64,000 nt of DNA, taken from Limnanthes douglasii subsp. nivea. Its lineage: Eukaryota; Streptophyta; Magnoliopsida; Brassicales; Limnanthaceae. Under the pieces are notes generated by a model. The model ran no database searches. It was given only the letters and a program-made list of their open reading frames with translations, and was not told the origin of the DNA. This document shows, one piece after another, positions 22,510-32,664 of this stretch. The stretch spans positions 156,737,195-156,801,194 of the forward strand of contig JAUPFV010000005.1 in NCBI GenBank assembly GCA_036936605.1. Direction: 5' to 3'. Each line of letters opens with the position of its first letter. Position 1 is the first letter of the stretch. The position numbers were made by a program, and so were the translations under genes.

Positions 22510-25467
22510 ATGTTCACAGCAAGAACAACACTAATCAAGGGCGGTTGGCTTAACCTCTCAGAATTGGAGAAAGCTCAAAGAGTTGAAAAAGAAAAAAGAC
22601 TTGCAGCAGGGCTTCCAGCATCGCCTGTCGAGAAACCAGCCCCTTCAATCGAAGAATCTGACAGAGGTTCATCTTCTTCTAAAGGTACAAAACCTAGAAA
22701 ACTCTTTCAATCAACACTCTCCCCCATAGTATCCGGCTCTTCTGTTCAAGAGTCGATCCCTATTGTTGAACCGGGGGTCACTGCCACAAGTGTTAGGAAA
22801 AAATCCTCTTTCATTGCTATGGGGTCCGACTCCGACCATTCTCCAGATAAACTAATCATGAAAAGACCAAGTAGGTTGGTTAAAGGGCTTTCTTCAAAAA
22901 ATACTAGCGATTCAGGGTCCGGGGCAACTGTTAGGACTCTCCGGGAAAGGCCGGTCGGTCCGGGGGCTAGCAGCCCACGACCACCCAAAGAAACTTCAAC
23001 CTCAGAAACTCAAACTGAGGTAAGAACTCAAAAACATACAGAAAGCCAACAGTCCGGAGGATCAGCTATGCCAAGCTTCAACCCTCCCCGGGCTATTTCT
23101 ACAGAAGCTCCCCCAACAATAATGGAGGAGAGGATGGAGGACTCCACTGAGGAGGTTAGGTTCGAGTCCGAGTCCTCCGGACAGGTTGAAACTGCTATCG
23201 TTGTTGCCAAGAAGGGCAAAGAAGACTTGTATCTGAGGCGTCCGGACCTGCCGGAGAGCCTTGAAGGGAGAGTAGGGCCCTGCTTTCACAAGGTGGAGTT
23301 CAAATATCTTTTATCTCTGTTAAAGACCAAGTATGCGTTCATCCATACTAGAGATCTGGGACGACTGCGTACTAAGTGGGGAATCCCTGAGAACGTAAAG
23401 ATTCGAATTCCCATCGATCCAGAGACCCCGATGGACTGCAAAAGAAATGAGATAGTCTTCTTTACGGAGCTATTCAACTGGGGACTTAGGTTCCCACTGG
23501 ATCCGGAGATAGTGCGCAACTTTCACTTGGTCAAGCTATGTCCAACACAGCTAAGCCCCAACGGTTGGTACACCTTGAAGTCATGTATTATGGCATCTAG
23601 GCTATCCGGAATTCCTCTTCCTATGGAAGAGTTTGCAGCTGTGGCTAACTTGTGCAAACACCATCAGTTCCCCTTCTACCATTTCAACATGGGGAACGAT
23701 CTTAAAGCTGTCGATGATCTCTTGGAGTCGGAGAGCAAATGGAGGAGCCAGTTCTTGTTTGTCAGTGGCTCATGGGAAAATGGCAAGAAAATCAAAACCG
23801 GGGAGAATCCTAGCCTTCTTCGAAGTAGATGGAGAAGCGATCGTAAGTTTTTATTCTAAGTTTCTGTTCGAAACTTTCTTTTTAAATTTATACTAATCGG
23901 TTTTTCTTTCGTTTTATCAGAGCTGCCAAAGGAGTTCGGGGACTATTTGAAGGCCGGACAGGTCACCTGTGGCAAACTCAACGCTTGGGCCGCAGAGAAC
24001 TGGGAGAACCGGTTTCATAAAGCCTTCACTCCTGGGAACCTAGCAAGGTCTCACCTGTGGAACACCACAGGTCGAAGAGATTTAACCTGGGAGGAGTTCT
24101 CCACCCCACCTGATGAAGATGTCGTGTTGAGGAGGACTCATGAATTGGATGGGACCCTCTTCCTTCCTGCCCGGGCCAAAGCCCCAAGTAAAATGAAGGG
24201 CAAGAAGAAGAAAGGCAGGAAAGCGGTAGAGGATACTGAGAAAGAGGCCCCAATGGATTCAGAGGTGCCAGCCCAGGCTCAAGTTGATGCAAACCTTCTA
24301 CAAGTGGTAGAACAGGAGAGCGAGAAACAAGGAGTGAATCCCCCAAAACCGTCAAGGGCTTCAAAACGGGCTCGTAAGCAAGCAAGTGACAGTGCTGACA
24401 GGGAAGTCAAAAAGAAAAAGACTTCCCAAGGAGAAGAACTCGCTCTCCGGGATCCGGAGCCCACTTTCCCAACCGACCCGACGTTAGCCGAAGAGATCCC
24501 AGGGAATCTTAACGAAGGGATTCCAATGGAATTCCATACTGATGAGGTCGAAAGGGGAGAGATTAACATGGATGAAGTGGACGTCACCGGTCTTGGTGAA
24601 CTAGGTGATTATTTCCTTGGCCTGTCCAGAGATGAATTCGCAGGGCCATATGTTCCCCCAAGTAGTTCCAACACAGTGAACTTCAATGGTAAGACTTTTA
24701 TGGTTTCCAGTGAGAGGGACGTTATAGCCCATTCTCTCCTTAGCAACGTGCAACCAGTACTTACTTTGGAAAGACAAGTCCGAAGTCAGGCAATCACCAT
24801 CAAAGACCTCAAGTCTGAGAAGGAGAAACTGTCCGATGACCTCAGGACTGCTGCTACTAAGGTTGATTTGCTTAAGGAGTCGAACGAACAGCTGAAGAAG
24901 AATCAAAATGAAAGCAACACAAAAGTTGCTTCTTTAGAAGAGACCGTAAAAGATCTCCGGGCTAAGCTGTCCGGACTGGAGAAGGACTTGACAGCCTCAA
25001 AAGGAGAGACTGCAGCAAAGGAGAAGATTGTCACCAATCTGACCACTGACAAACTTGTTTTAGAGAATGCAGTGAATCAGGCTATTGAAGAGAAAGCTGC
25101 TTTGGTGAAGGATCAGGAGGCCATGATCAAGGCCAAAATCAATGCTTATGCCAGGGAGATGATACGGAGTGAAGAATTAATGATCGAAAAGGTGAAGTCC
25201 GATATGGTCCTCCTGTTTCACGAGAAGTTCCCGAAGAGGAGACTAGGGGACTTATGGCGCTATGTAGATGACGATGATCTCCCATACTGGACCATGGTTG
25301 ATGAAGGGTACACTGATGTTTCCTCGTCTGGTGATGAAGAGGAAACCGGAGAGAGCCCAGGTGAGGAGGAGATTGACCCCAAAGGTAAGAAGATTGTCGA
25401 GGAGAAGAGCGACATCAAAGGCAAGAAAACAGATGAGGGTGAGCCATCTTCAAAGGCTCAACCTTAA
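22510..25467 (+). CDS. A2 antisense gene, PF04195-like protein, spliced
   Basis: Exon 1 is 22510-23842, a 78-bp intron (GTAAGT...TATCAG) spans 23843-23920, and exon 2 is 23921-25467. Joined they give 959 codons without a stop. The ATG at 22510 (MFTARTTLIKGGW) is chosen because the same ATG occurs in A1 and A3. Residues about 240-440 contain the domain resembling Pfam PF04195, with FNWGLRFPLDPEI, LSPNGWY and IMASRLSGIPLP. Around residues 535 and 607 are Lys-rich stretches (KMKGKKKKGRKA, KKKKTSQ) that may be nuclear signals. A conserved block, SRDEFAGPYVPPSSSNTV, precedes a coiled coil at about 722-875, and the tail is acidic. The gene is opposite to gag-pol and ends 538 bp from the pol stop. 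Similar antisense ORFs are known in Tat elements; their role is unknown. Preservation in three families suggests a protein function. Confidence 0.88.
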
Positions 25468-26005
25468 TTTATAATTTGTTTTGTTTTTTTTTTGTTTGAA
25501 CCAAAGTCCTTGGAAGGCCAAGGCACCTTTTTTGTGATGCTGTCCGTATTATTCGGACAGGTTTTTGTATTGTGCCCAAACATGTTCAAAAAGTCCTTCG
25601 AAGGCCAAGGCAACTTTAAGTTGTTGAATGAATGCTTTTATTTTACTCAACCATCTTCTTCTTTTATTATTTGTCTTACTTTAAACAGCTAGAATTTAAG
25701 TAGCTTTGAATTACTGTATTGTGAGAGTGTTTAGTTTCTCTGGCTAGAATTTAAGTAGCCTTTAGACCTTTCAGTCCGGGTAGTATGACAAACAACAGAA
25801 TTTTGCAAAAACTTAAAAAATACTTAGAAAATTATTGAAGAAGGCATCCAGTTTTATTGAAAGCTCTCCGTGGTGCCGAAGAGAAGAAAATTATTGAAGA
25901 AGGCATCCAGTTTTATTGAAAGCTCTCCGTGGTGCCGAAGAGAGGAAGTGGCATGCCCCCAAATATTTACATGGATGTTTAAACAAGTAAATATTTACAT
26001 AAGCT
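25468..26005. other. A2 spacer with a 59-bp tandem duplication
   Basis: Between the convergent stops. It carries the two CCTTGGAAGGCCAAGG palindromes seen in A1, and a 59-bp unit (starting GAAAATTATTGAAGAAGG) duplicated at 25827-25885 and 25886-25944. A1 has only one copy, so the duplication is recent. Tandem repeats at this position are a known habit of Tat elements. Confidence 0.75.
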
Positions 26006-29000
26006 TTATTCCAAGTACATTCGAAGGTGTTCAATATTCCAAGGGTGAGTTAAAACCCTGCCATCTTTGTCTTCCAACCAGTATGTCCCAGGCTTGATTC
26101 TTTCAACCACAGTATATGGACCCTCCCAAGTTGGGGCCAGCTTTCCGAAGAGATTTTCCTTGGTATGCAGGAAAACCTTTCTCAATACTTTATCTCCTGG
26201 TTGAAAATCCATTCTTTTAACTTTAGAAGCAAACCTGCTTCTCATCAAGCCTTGATAGTGTGCCATTCTAAGATGAGCTTTTACCCGCCTTTCTTCAATT
26301 AAATCAAGTTGATTTCTAATTGCCATCTCATTAACCTGTCCGGAGAAATTATGAACACGAAAGGAGGGGAGTGTCTTTTCTACGGGAGCTACTGCATCCA
26401 TCCCATAGACCAAGGAAAAGGGGGACTCTTGTGTTGCAGCCCCAGGTGTTGTCCGGTAGGCCCACAAGACTTCTTGCAGATAACTAGGCCACTTCCCAGC
26501 AGCCCCTTCTAAGTTTTTCTTTAAACCGGACAGTATTGTTCTATTAGCCACCTCAACTTGCCCATTGGCCTGTGGGTGGAAAGGTGAAGAAAAGCAGTGC
26601 TGAATACCCCTTGAGGCACAGAAGCTCTCCATCTCTCTATTATCAAACTGTGGCCCATTGTCTGTTGTTATTTTCTGGGGGACACCAAATCTGCAACATA
26701 TATTGGACAAAATGAATTTTATAACAGCTTTTGATGTTGTCCCTGCCAAGGGGGCTGCTTCTATCCACTTTGAGAAGTAGTCAATGGCTACAATTATGGT
26801 TTTTCGTCCTCCGGACACCACAGGGAGAGGCCCAACTAAGTCCAATCCCCATCGAGCAAAAGGGATGGGCTCAGAAATTGATTCCAAAGGAATGGCTGGT
26901 ACATGAATTTCATTGCTGTACCTCTGACATGGGTCACACCTCCTGACCAGTTCCTTAACATCTTTCATAATTGATGGCCAATAATATCCGGAGAGAAGCA
27001 CTCTTCTTGTCAAAGCTCTAAATCCACAATAGACTGATCCCTCACCATCATGCAATTCAGAGAGAACCATTTGTGACTCATGATCCCCTAAACAGCGTAG
27101 GAGAGGTTTGCTATAGGACTTTTTGTACAAGACTTCTCTAATCATAATGAAACCACGAGCCTTGTGTTTCAATGTTCTGGCTTGTGATTTATCCAAGGGC
27201 ACAATGCCATCGGACAGATATTGCATCAGAGGAGACCTCCAGTTTTGAGGCCGGTTTACTTGTATTTCAAAGACTTCCTCTTTTTCACCTTCATCAAGTT
27301 GAATAGAAGGGCTTTCAAGTACATGGATCCATGGGTAGGACTCCGTATATGCTATCGTTGCCAATGAGTCTGCCAACTCATTCTCTGCCCGGGGGATGTG
27401 ATCATAGACAACAGCTTTAAACTTTGACGCTTCATTTTTAAGGAGGAGCAAGTATTTGATCAATTGCTCCTTTCTGGCCTCTGACAGGCCTAGAGCATGG
27501 TGGACAAGCAATTGGGAGTCACTTAGTAGCTTGACCCTTTTTGCTCCACAAATGTATGCCAATTTTAACCCAGCTATAGCTGCTTCGTATTCGGACTCAT
27601 TATTGGATGCCCTGAAAGCAAAACAAATAGCTTGGAACATGTTGTCCCCATAGGGGGAAGTGAGACATATTCCTGCCCCAGATCCTATGGTACTGGATCC
27701 TCCGTCTGTTCGGACAATCCACACTTTTTTGTCTTTTGAATCAGCAGGTTGTTCTGAATCCCTATCAGAATGGAATTCGACCAGAAAATCAGCCACAGCT
27801 TGAGCTTTTACTGCTGTCCGAGGAGCAAAGTCTATGTCGAAGTCCCCCAACTCTACTGACCATTTTGTCATTCTGCTTGAAATGTCTGCTTTTTGAAGGA
27901 CATTCTTTAAAGGGAAAGATGTCCGGACAACGATAGGATGAGGCTGGAAGTAGGGCCTCATTTTTCTTGCAGCTATCACCAAGGCCAAAGCTAGTTTTTC
28001 AAATTTCAAGTAACGTCTCTCGGCATCAATCAAGCTTTTGCTGATGTAGTATACTGGGTGAGGATACCCATCAACCTCCCTTACTAACACAGCACTGATG
28101 GCACAATTTGAAACGGCCAGATATACAAAAAGAGTCTCCCCATCGACTGGTTTAAACAAGGTCTTGGGAGAGGACAGATGCTTCTTGATTTCATTGAATG
28201 CCTCATCACACTGTGGTGTCCATTCAAACCCCTTTGCATCCTTTAAGGTTTGAAAGAATGGAGCACATCTGTCCGAAGACCTGGTGATGAATCTGTTCAA
28301 GGCTGCCAACCTCCTCGTTAATCGCTGTACTTCTTTAATGTTTCGAGGAGGCTCCATCTGGAACAAAGCATTGAGTTGGTCCGGGTCGGGCTGTATTCCA
28401 TGCTCACTTATGATATACCCTAAGAACTTCCCGGACTGCACTCCGAATACACACTTTTCAGGGTTTAACTTTAAATTCACTTTGGCCAAGTTGGCAAAAG
28501 TCTCTTGGAGGTCGGACAAGTGCAACTGCTCATCCACGCTCTTCACCATCATATCATCAATGTAAACCTCCATATTTCTTCCAATTTGATTAGCAAATGC
28601 CTTATTGACCAACCTTTGATAAGTAGCCCCAGCATTTTTTAAGCCAAAGGGCATCACCTTGTAGCAGTGTAAACCTCTATCAGTGACAAAAGTGGTATGC
28701 TCTTGATCTTTTGGATCCACTTGGATCTGATTGTACCCGGAGAAGGCATCCATGAAGGAGAGTAGCTTGTTCCCAGAAGTAGAGTCTACTAACTGATCTA
28801 TCCGGGGAACCGGATACAAGTCTTTTGGGCAAGCTCGATTGAGGTCTGTGAAGTCAATGCACATACGCCATTTACCATTCTTCTTTTTTACCAAGACAGG
28901 ATTGGCAGTCCACAAAGGGTACTGAGATTCTTTAATGTGCCCCATCTTTGTGAGTCTGTCAACCTCCTGTACAATAACATCAGCCTTTTCTTTTGAGAAA

Positions 29001-29233
29001 GCTCTCCTTTTTTGTACCACTGGTGCCACATCCCTCCGGACTGATAGGTGATGGGAAATCACCTTTGATGGAACTCCAGTAACATCAGCATTGCACCAAG
29101 CAAAAACATGCTGATGGTCTTTCAAGAATTTCAACATTCCTTTTTTCAACATCGGTGGCATTTTGGATCCTATCTTGACATTTTTTCCTTCTTCTAAGCA
29201 GTGTGTTTCAACCTCCTCGACTGGGATCAACAC
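26006..29233 (-). CDS. A2 pol polyprotein: RT, RNase H, aRNH, integrase
   Basis: Open over 1075 codons from the first ATG (29233); the frame itself is open from 29293, just after the gag-pro stop, so the ATG need not be used. RT covers roughly residues 100-270 with YIDDMMVKS near 222. A Ty3-type RNase H follows, then a second, archaeal-like RNase H near 500-640 (RTDGGSS, NESEYEA, SDSQL, ADSLA), a hallmark of the Tat lineage. Integrase shows WGLDLVGPL (about 798), TDNGPQFDN (about 854) and GQVEVANR (about 893), the D,D,E triad, and ends HPWNIEHLRMYLE. Oddity: the second zinc-finger histidine is Tyr (GSVYCG at 27029-27031; GSAHCG in A1 and B), which should weaken zinc binding. It is probably made as a gag-pro-pol fusion by readthrough. 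Confidence 0.95.
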   Translation of the reverse strand: MLIPVEEVETHCLEEGKNVKIGSKMPPMLKKGMLKFLKDHQHVFAWCNADVTGVPSKVISHHLSVRRDVAPVVQKRRAFSKEKADVIVQEVDRLTKMGHIKESQYPLWTANPVLVKKKNGKWRMCIDFTDLNRACPKDLYPVPRIDQLVDSTSGNKLLSFMDAFSGYNQIQVDPKDQEHTTFVTDRGLHCYKVMPFGLKNAGATYQRLVNKAFANQIGRNMEVYIDDMMVKSVDEQLHLSDLQETFANLAKVNLKLNPEKCVFGVQSGKFLGYIISEHGIQPDPDQLNALFQMEPPRNIKEVQRLTRRLAALNRFITRSSDRCAPFFQTLKDAKGFEWTPQCDEAFNEIKKHLSSPKTLFKPVDGETLFVYLAVSNCAISAVLVREVDGYPHPVYYISKSLIDAERRYLKFEKLALALVIAARKMRPYFQPHPIVVRTSFPLKNVLQKADISSRMTKWSVELGDFDIDFAPRTAVKAQAVADFLVEFHSDRDSEQPADSKDKKVWIVRTDGGSSTIGSGAGICLTSPYGDNMFQAICFAFRASNNESEYEAAIAGLKLAYICGAKRVKLLSDSQLLVHHALGLSEARKEQLIKYLLLLKNEASKFKAVVYDHIPRAENELADSLATIAYTESYPWIHVLESPSIQLDEGEKEEVFEIQVNRPQNWRSPLMQYLSDGIVPLDKSQARTLKHKARGFIMIREVLYKKSYSKPLLRCLGDHESQMVLSELHDGEGSVYCGFRALTRRVLLSGYYWPSIMKDVKELVRRCDPCQRYSNEIHVPAIPLESISEPIPFARWGLDLVGPLPVVSGGRKTIIVAIDYFSKWIEAAPLAGTTSKAVIKFILSNICCRFGVPQKITTDNGPQFDNREMESFCASRGIQHCFSSPFHPQANGQVEVANRTILSGLKKNLEGAAGKWPSYLQEVLWAYRTTPGAATQESPFSLVYGMDAVAPVEKTLPSFRVHNFSGQVNEMAIRNQLDLIEERRVKAHLRMAHYQGLMRSRFASKVKRMDFQPGDKVLRKVFLHTKENLFGKLAPTWEGPYTVVERIKPGTYWLEDKDGRVLTHPWNIEHLRMYLE

Positions 29234-29293
29234 TCCGGGGGTCTCTCTGGGGTCATCAATTTCACCCTGACCCCCCGAAAGGCCCTCAAACTG

Positions 29294-29296
29294 CTA
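29294..29296 (-). promoter_or_regulatory. In-frame pro/pol stop codon (candidate readthrough site)
   Basis: Gag-pro and pol are in the same frame, separated only by this TAG in the context CAA-TAG-CAG. A1 has the same codons at 16152-16154. A3 has TAA at the aligned place (53800-53802). The CAA-UAG-CAR surrounding resembles known plant virus readthrough contexts. The recoding role is inference. Confidence 0.55.
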
Positions 29297-31639
29297 TTGG
29301 TCATTTATACGGACTGCCCCCAGCGTTCGTGGAGCCAAGGCAGTGGCATAACATTCTCTTGCAACTTTTTGGCTGCTCCGGACAACCCCAACCTGCCCCT
29401 GAATAGCATATTTCAGACACTGATGGACTGTTGAAGCCACTGCATGCATCCTAGAGAGCCAAGATCTCCCCAGAATAGCATTGTAACAGGTGGGACAGTC
29501 CACCACAATGAAGAGTATTCTAACCATTTTCTTGAAAGGGCCCCTGCCCAACAACACTTCTTCTTCAAACTCCCCGACCACATCGGCTGAGCTGCCCGTG
29601 AATCCCACGATTGATCTGTCCGACTTTTGTATCACAGCTGGATTTCTCATTTTCTTGTAAGTGTTTAGAAAAAGGATATTGGCAGAGCTTCCAGTATCCA
29701 CCAGAATTTGCCTTATCTCATTGCCCCCTATAGATGCTCCTATGACAACAGCATCCTCATGAGGGCCATCAATATCTCTCAAATCATCCTCATCGAAAAC
29801 TATGAATGGGAACGAGTTTGGAGATTGATAGGATGTCATGCCTCCTTCTAGCTGGGAGGCCAAATTATAAACATGCCTTTTCCTTGAAGAAGTAGTAGGA
29901 GCCGTCATAGTGTCCCCTTCGAAGATTGTCAATGACTCGAAGAATTTAATGAGCCCGGAGACTGATCTAGAACGCTCCTCTATAGCACCCACTCTGTTCC
30001 TTGTTGGATCAGGATCCAAGTATTCAGACTCCACATCAAACCTTTAAATTATCACCATAGCCCCCTCCGGGGCAGCGTTGCTTGGACCAACCCTATGAAT
30101 GTTGTCAGGCCTGTTGCCTCCTCTCCTTTTAACGTATGCACCCAACTTCCCTCTTTCAATCAAGTTTTGTACCTCTTGTTTTAACGCTATGCAATCATCG
30201 GTGGTATGACCAATATCATTATGGTATTGGCAAAAGGAATTATTTCGATGTTCTCTGGGAGACTGCAAGGTTGCCGGTCTCCGGTAGTGTACTTCATCTT
30301 TTGTTTTCTCGAAAATGGTTGCCACACTTTCTTTGAGCTCTGCAAACCACTCCGGTTGGACCCACGGCCCTCTTTTGTTTCTAGACTGTTGGCTTTGTGC
30401 AGGAGCAGCTGGTTGAGACTGAGCCTTTCCCCTTCCATGCCCCTGCCCGGTTTCTCTTGCTTTGTTCCTGGACTAGTTTTGATTTGGAGTTGGTGCCACC
30501 GGGGTGGATCTCACTTGTCTGTGTACCCTGGTCTTTTTCGTTTCATCAACATTTATTTGTTTGCCAACTTGGTTTAGCAATCCTCCCTAGGTCATGGCTT
30601 TCTTCCTGGTCACCGAATCGGCCAAGTTGCCTGGGTTCAAACCTTGCCTCAGGGAGGCTATTGCCACTTGTTCAAAGCAATCAGCCAACCCGTTTTTTGT
30701 GTTTACAAAGCGACTTATGTACTCCTTTAGCGATTCGTTTGGTTCCTGGGCACAATGGATTATGGTATCTCCATTACCCTTCAGCTCCTTACTCCCCACA
30801 AATTGCCTTCGAAAGGCCACCCAAAAAGTATCAAAGTCTCTGATACAACCCTGAGGCAGGCTGTTGTACCACTTCAGACCACTTCCCGTGAAGGATTGGG
30901 AGAATGCCCTACAGAGTAGTTTATCATCATCATCATCAAAGTTCATCATGAAGTTCTTGAATTGCTCCAGATGATTGTCCGGATCAGTACTGCCATCGTA
31001 CTTCTCCATCTTGGTGCTATCAAACCTCTTGGGGAGGTTTCCGGACAGTATTTTAGAAGACAATGGCGATTGCCTCCAATTCCTCCCACGACTGAACGCA
31101 GTATCCTCATTAGGAGTTGCAAAGATACGTGGCTCATCATGGAAGGCAAAAGGATCCATCAGCATCCGGTCTACATGCCTCCGGTTGTGAGATGACCCTT
31201 TTCCAATATGCCTCTTCATTCTTCCATGGTGATCTCTTTTTCTGGAATACTTTTTAACTTGCTTTTGTTTCTTCTTGGTTCGTCCCTCATCACTGCTAGA
31301 GGACAAGGACTTCTCATTTCCCTCACTGTCCGAAGAGCTGTCCGAAGACTCTGAACTCGAGTTAGAACTCTCCACAGGCTTGGACCGGTGAGACTTTTTA
31401 GAGCTGGCATGCGTCTTCTTAGTACTCTCATGAGTTTTGGAAACCCCATGCTCTCGAGGGTTATCAGAGCGATGAGTAACGGACGCTTTGGACTTCTCTT
31501 TCACGCCCATCTTGGCCTTTTCAGCCCTCAGAGCTTCTATTTCAACCCTCAACCTGTCACGCTCTTGGACAGTATACTCATCGTTCTCTTCCACCACTTC
31601 AAGCAAAGCTGGTGGAAGCTCTGGATTATCCGGATTCAT
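29294..31639 (-). pseudogene. A2 gag-protease ORF, three nonsense codons
   Basis: Begins at the ATG at 31639 with the same N-terminus as A1 (MNPDNPELPP). The gag core (STDPDNHLEQFKNFMMNFD, FVGSKELKGNGD), the knuckle-like YHNDIGHTTDDC and the protease (ILVDTGSSANILF) are all recognisable. Three codons are lost relative to A1: Trp to TAG at 30587-30589, Gln to TAG at 30473-30475, and Glu to TAA at 30044-30046. No frameshift was found, so the damage is point mutation only. The capsid and protease of this copy cannot be made in full, although its pol ORF is open. Confidence 0.92.
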
Positions 31640-31692
31640 TCGGACATAATTTCTTTATTTGGTTTTGAATATTTGATTCAGGCACCTTCGTG

Positions 31693-31710
31693 CTCCCACT
31701 GTGGTCGCCA
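31693..31710 (-). other. A2 primer-binding site
   Basis: TGGCGACCACAGTGGGAG, three bases inside the 5' LTR, identical to A1 and A3. Confidence 0.75.
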
Positions 31711-31713
31711 ATT

Positions 31714-32194
31714 TGGTGAGGATAAAAGTAGCCTGAGGGTAGGCTGGTAATTTCAAGTGGAGTTTTAAGGCGGCGTGAGGGTGTTTCACGGTGGTGTGTG
31801 TGTGTTTAAAGGTGTTTCAAAATGCTTTTAATGTGGAGAGAGAATTGAGTAGCTAGGCAGCAGTAAATTTTTCTTACCCATAGTTAATGCTGGTGGTTGG
31901 GTATTTATAGTATGTAGTTTGGGCCATTATGGGCTTTCGGGTCAAGTTTAATGGACCCGGGTCATGTTTAAAGACCCATGAGTTTTAAGCAGATGGGCAG
32001 GTAGCTTAGTCAGATAGTGTTTAGGTTTTTTAGTACTTTAGTCATAGTTCGAACTGCTTTAGACTTGCAGTGTTCGAAGTCATCTGTCCGGTTCAAAAGT
32101 CCTGTCCGTATTAAGCTATTGGAGTCTGTCCGGTTTACAGAGAGATTTACTTTGGGCTGCCCTTCCGGGGAGTAATTCGAATTCGGACTCATCA
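31714..32194 (-). repeat. A2 5' LTR (481 bp)
   Basis: Pair of 21599-22079. It contains TATAAATAC on the minus strand at 31901-31909, the likely promoter of gag-pol. The right flank AACAT (32195-32199) completes the target duplication. Confidence 0.97.
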
Positions 32195-32199
32195 AACAT

Positions 32200-32659
32200 A
32201 TACGAGAATCTCTCTCCAAATAAAATAATAAGCAGAAAGAATTACAAATATATAATCTGAAGTTAGTCTCATCTGTCCTCAATGAAAACAATCAAGAACA
32301 TATTATTATTTTAAAAAATGGATGAAAAATTTACAACGATAACGGTTGTGACTAAAAGTAAAAATGCAAAATTATTAAGTTGGATAAAAAGTACGATAAA
32401 TATATGTCCCGATGTTAGTTTCAACCGTCTTCAATGGAAAAAATCAAGAAACATATTATTATTATAATATTATTTTTGAAAAACATGGATGATAAATCCG
32501 CAATAATAACCTTGTGACTAAAAGTTAGAATGCAAAATCATTAAGTTAGATCTTTAAACAAATTGTTTTTGAAAGAAAACCGAAGATCCTAACCGCTGGA
32601 CCATAGTACCTACGACGTTTATAAATCCAAACATTCCACATAGTTTCTCTATGCATTAG
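32200..32659. other. Spacer between A2 and B with a 152-bp duplication
   Basis: Two imperfect copies spaced about 152 bp (from 32262 and 32414) share GTTAGT, ATCAAGAA, ACATATTATTATT, TTGTGACTAAAAGT and AATGCAAAAT words in the same order. No gene. On the minus strand at 32593-32603, TGGTCCAGCGG fits a tRNA A box, but no B box follows. Confidence 0.55.
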
Positions 32660-32664
32660 CCCAC

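Larger units (their letters stand above)
21599..32194 (-). mobile_element. Element A2: full-length Tat-type Ty3/gypsy retrotransposon
   Basis: 10,596 bp, minus strand. LTRs at 21599-22079 and 31714-32194 (481 bp each, about six mismatches by eye) are flanked by AACAT at 21594-21598 and 32195-32199. Same family as A1, with closely similar internal sequence but a different LTR subtype. It is the best-preserved copy in the window: pol is open from RT to the integrase C-terminus and the spliced antisense gene is open. Gag-pro has three nonsense codons, and a zinc-finger histidine of integrase is changed, so the copy is probably non-autonomous. Convergent genes: gag-pol on minus, antisense gene on plus. 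Confidence 0.97.

Noticed and set aside
32575..32640. tRNA-like A box (TGGTCCAGCGG on the minus strand), resembling the 5' half of a glutamate tRNA
   Set aside because: No B box, anticodon stem or acceptor pairing follows, so neither a tRNA gene nor a SINE can be supported; at most a tRNA-derived fragment.
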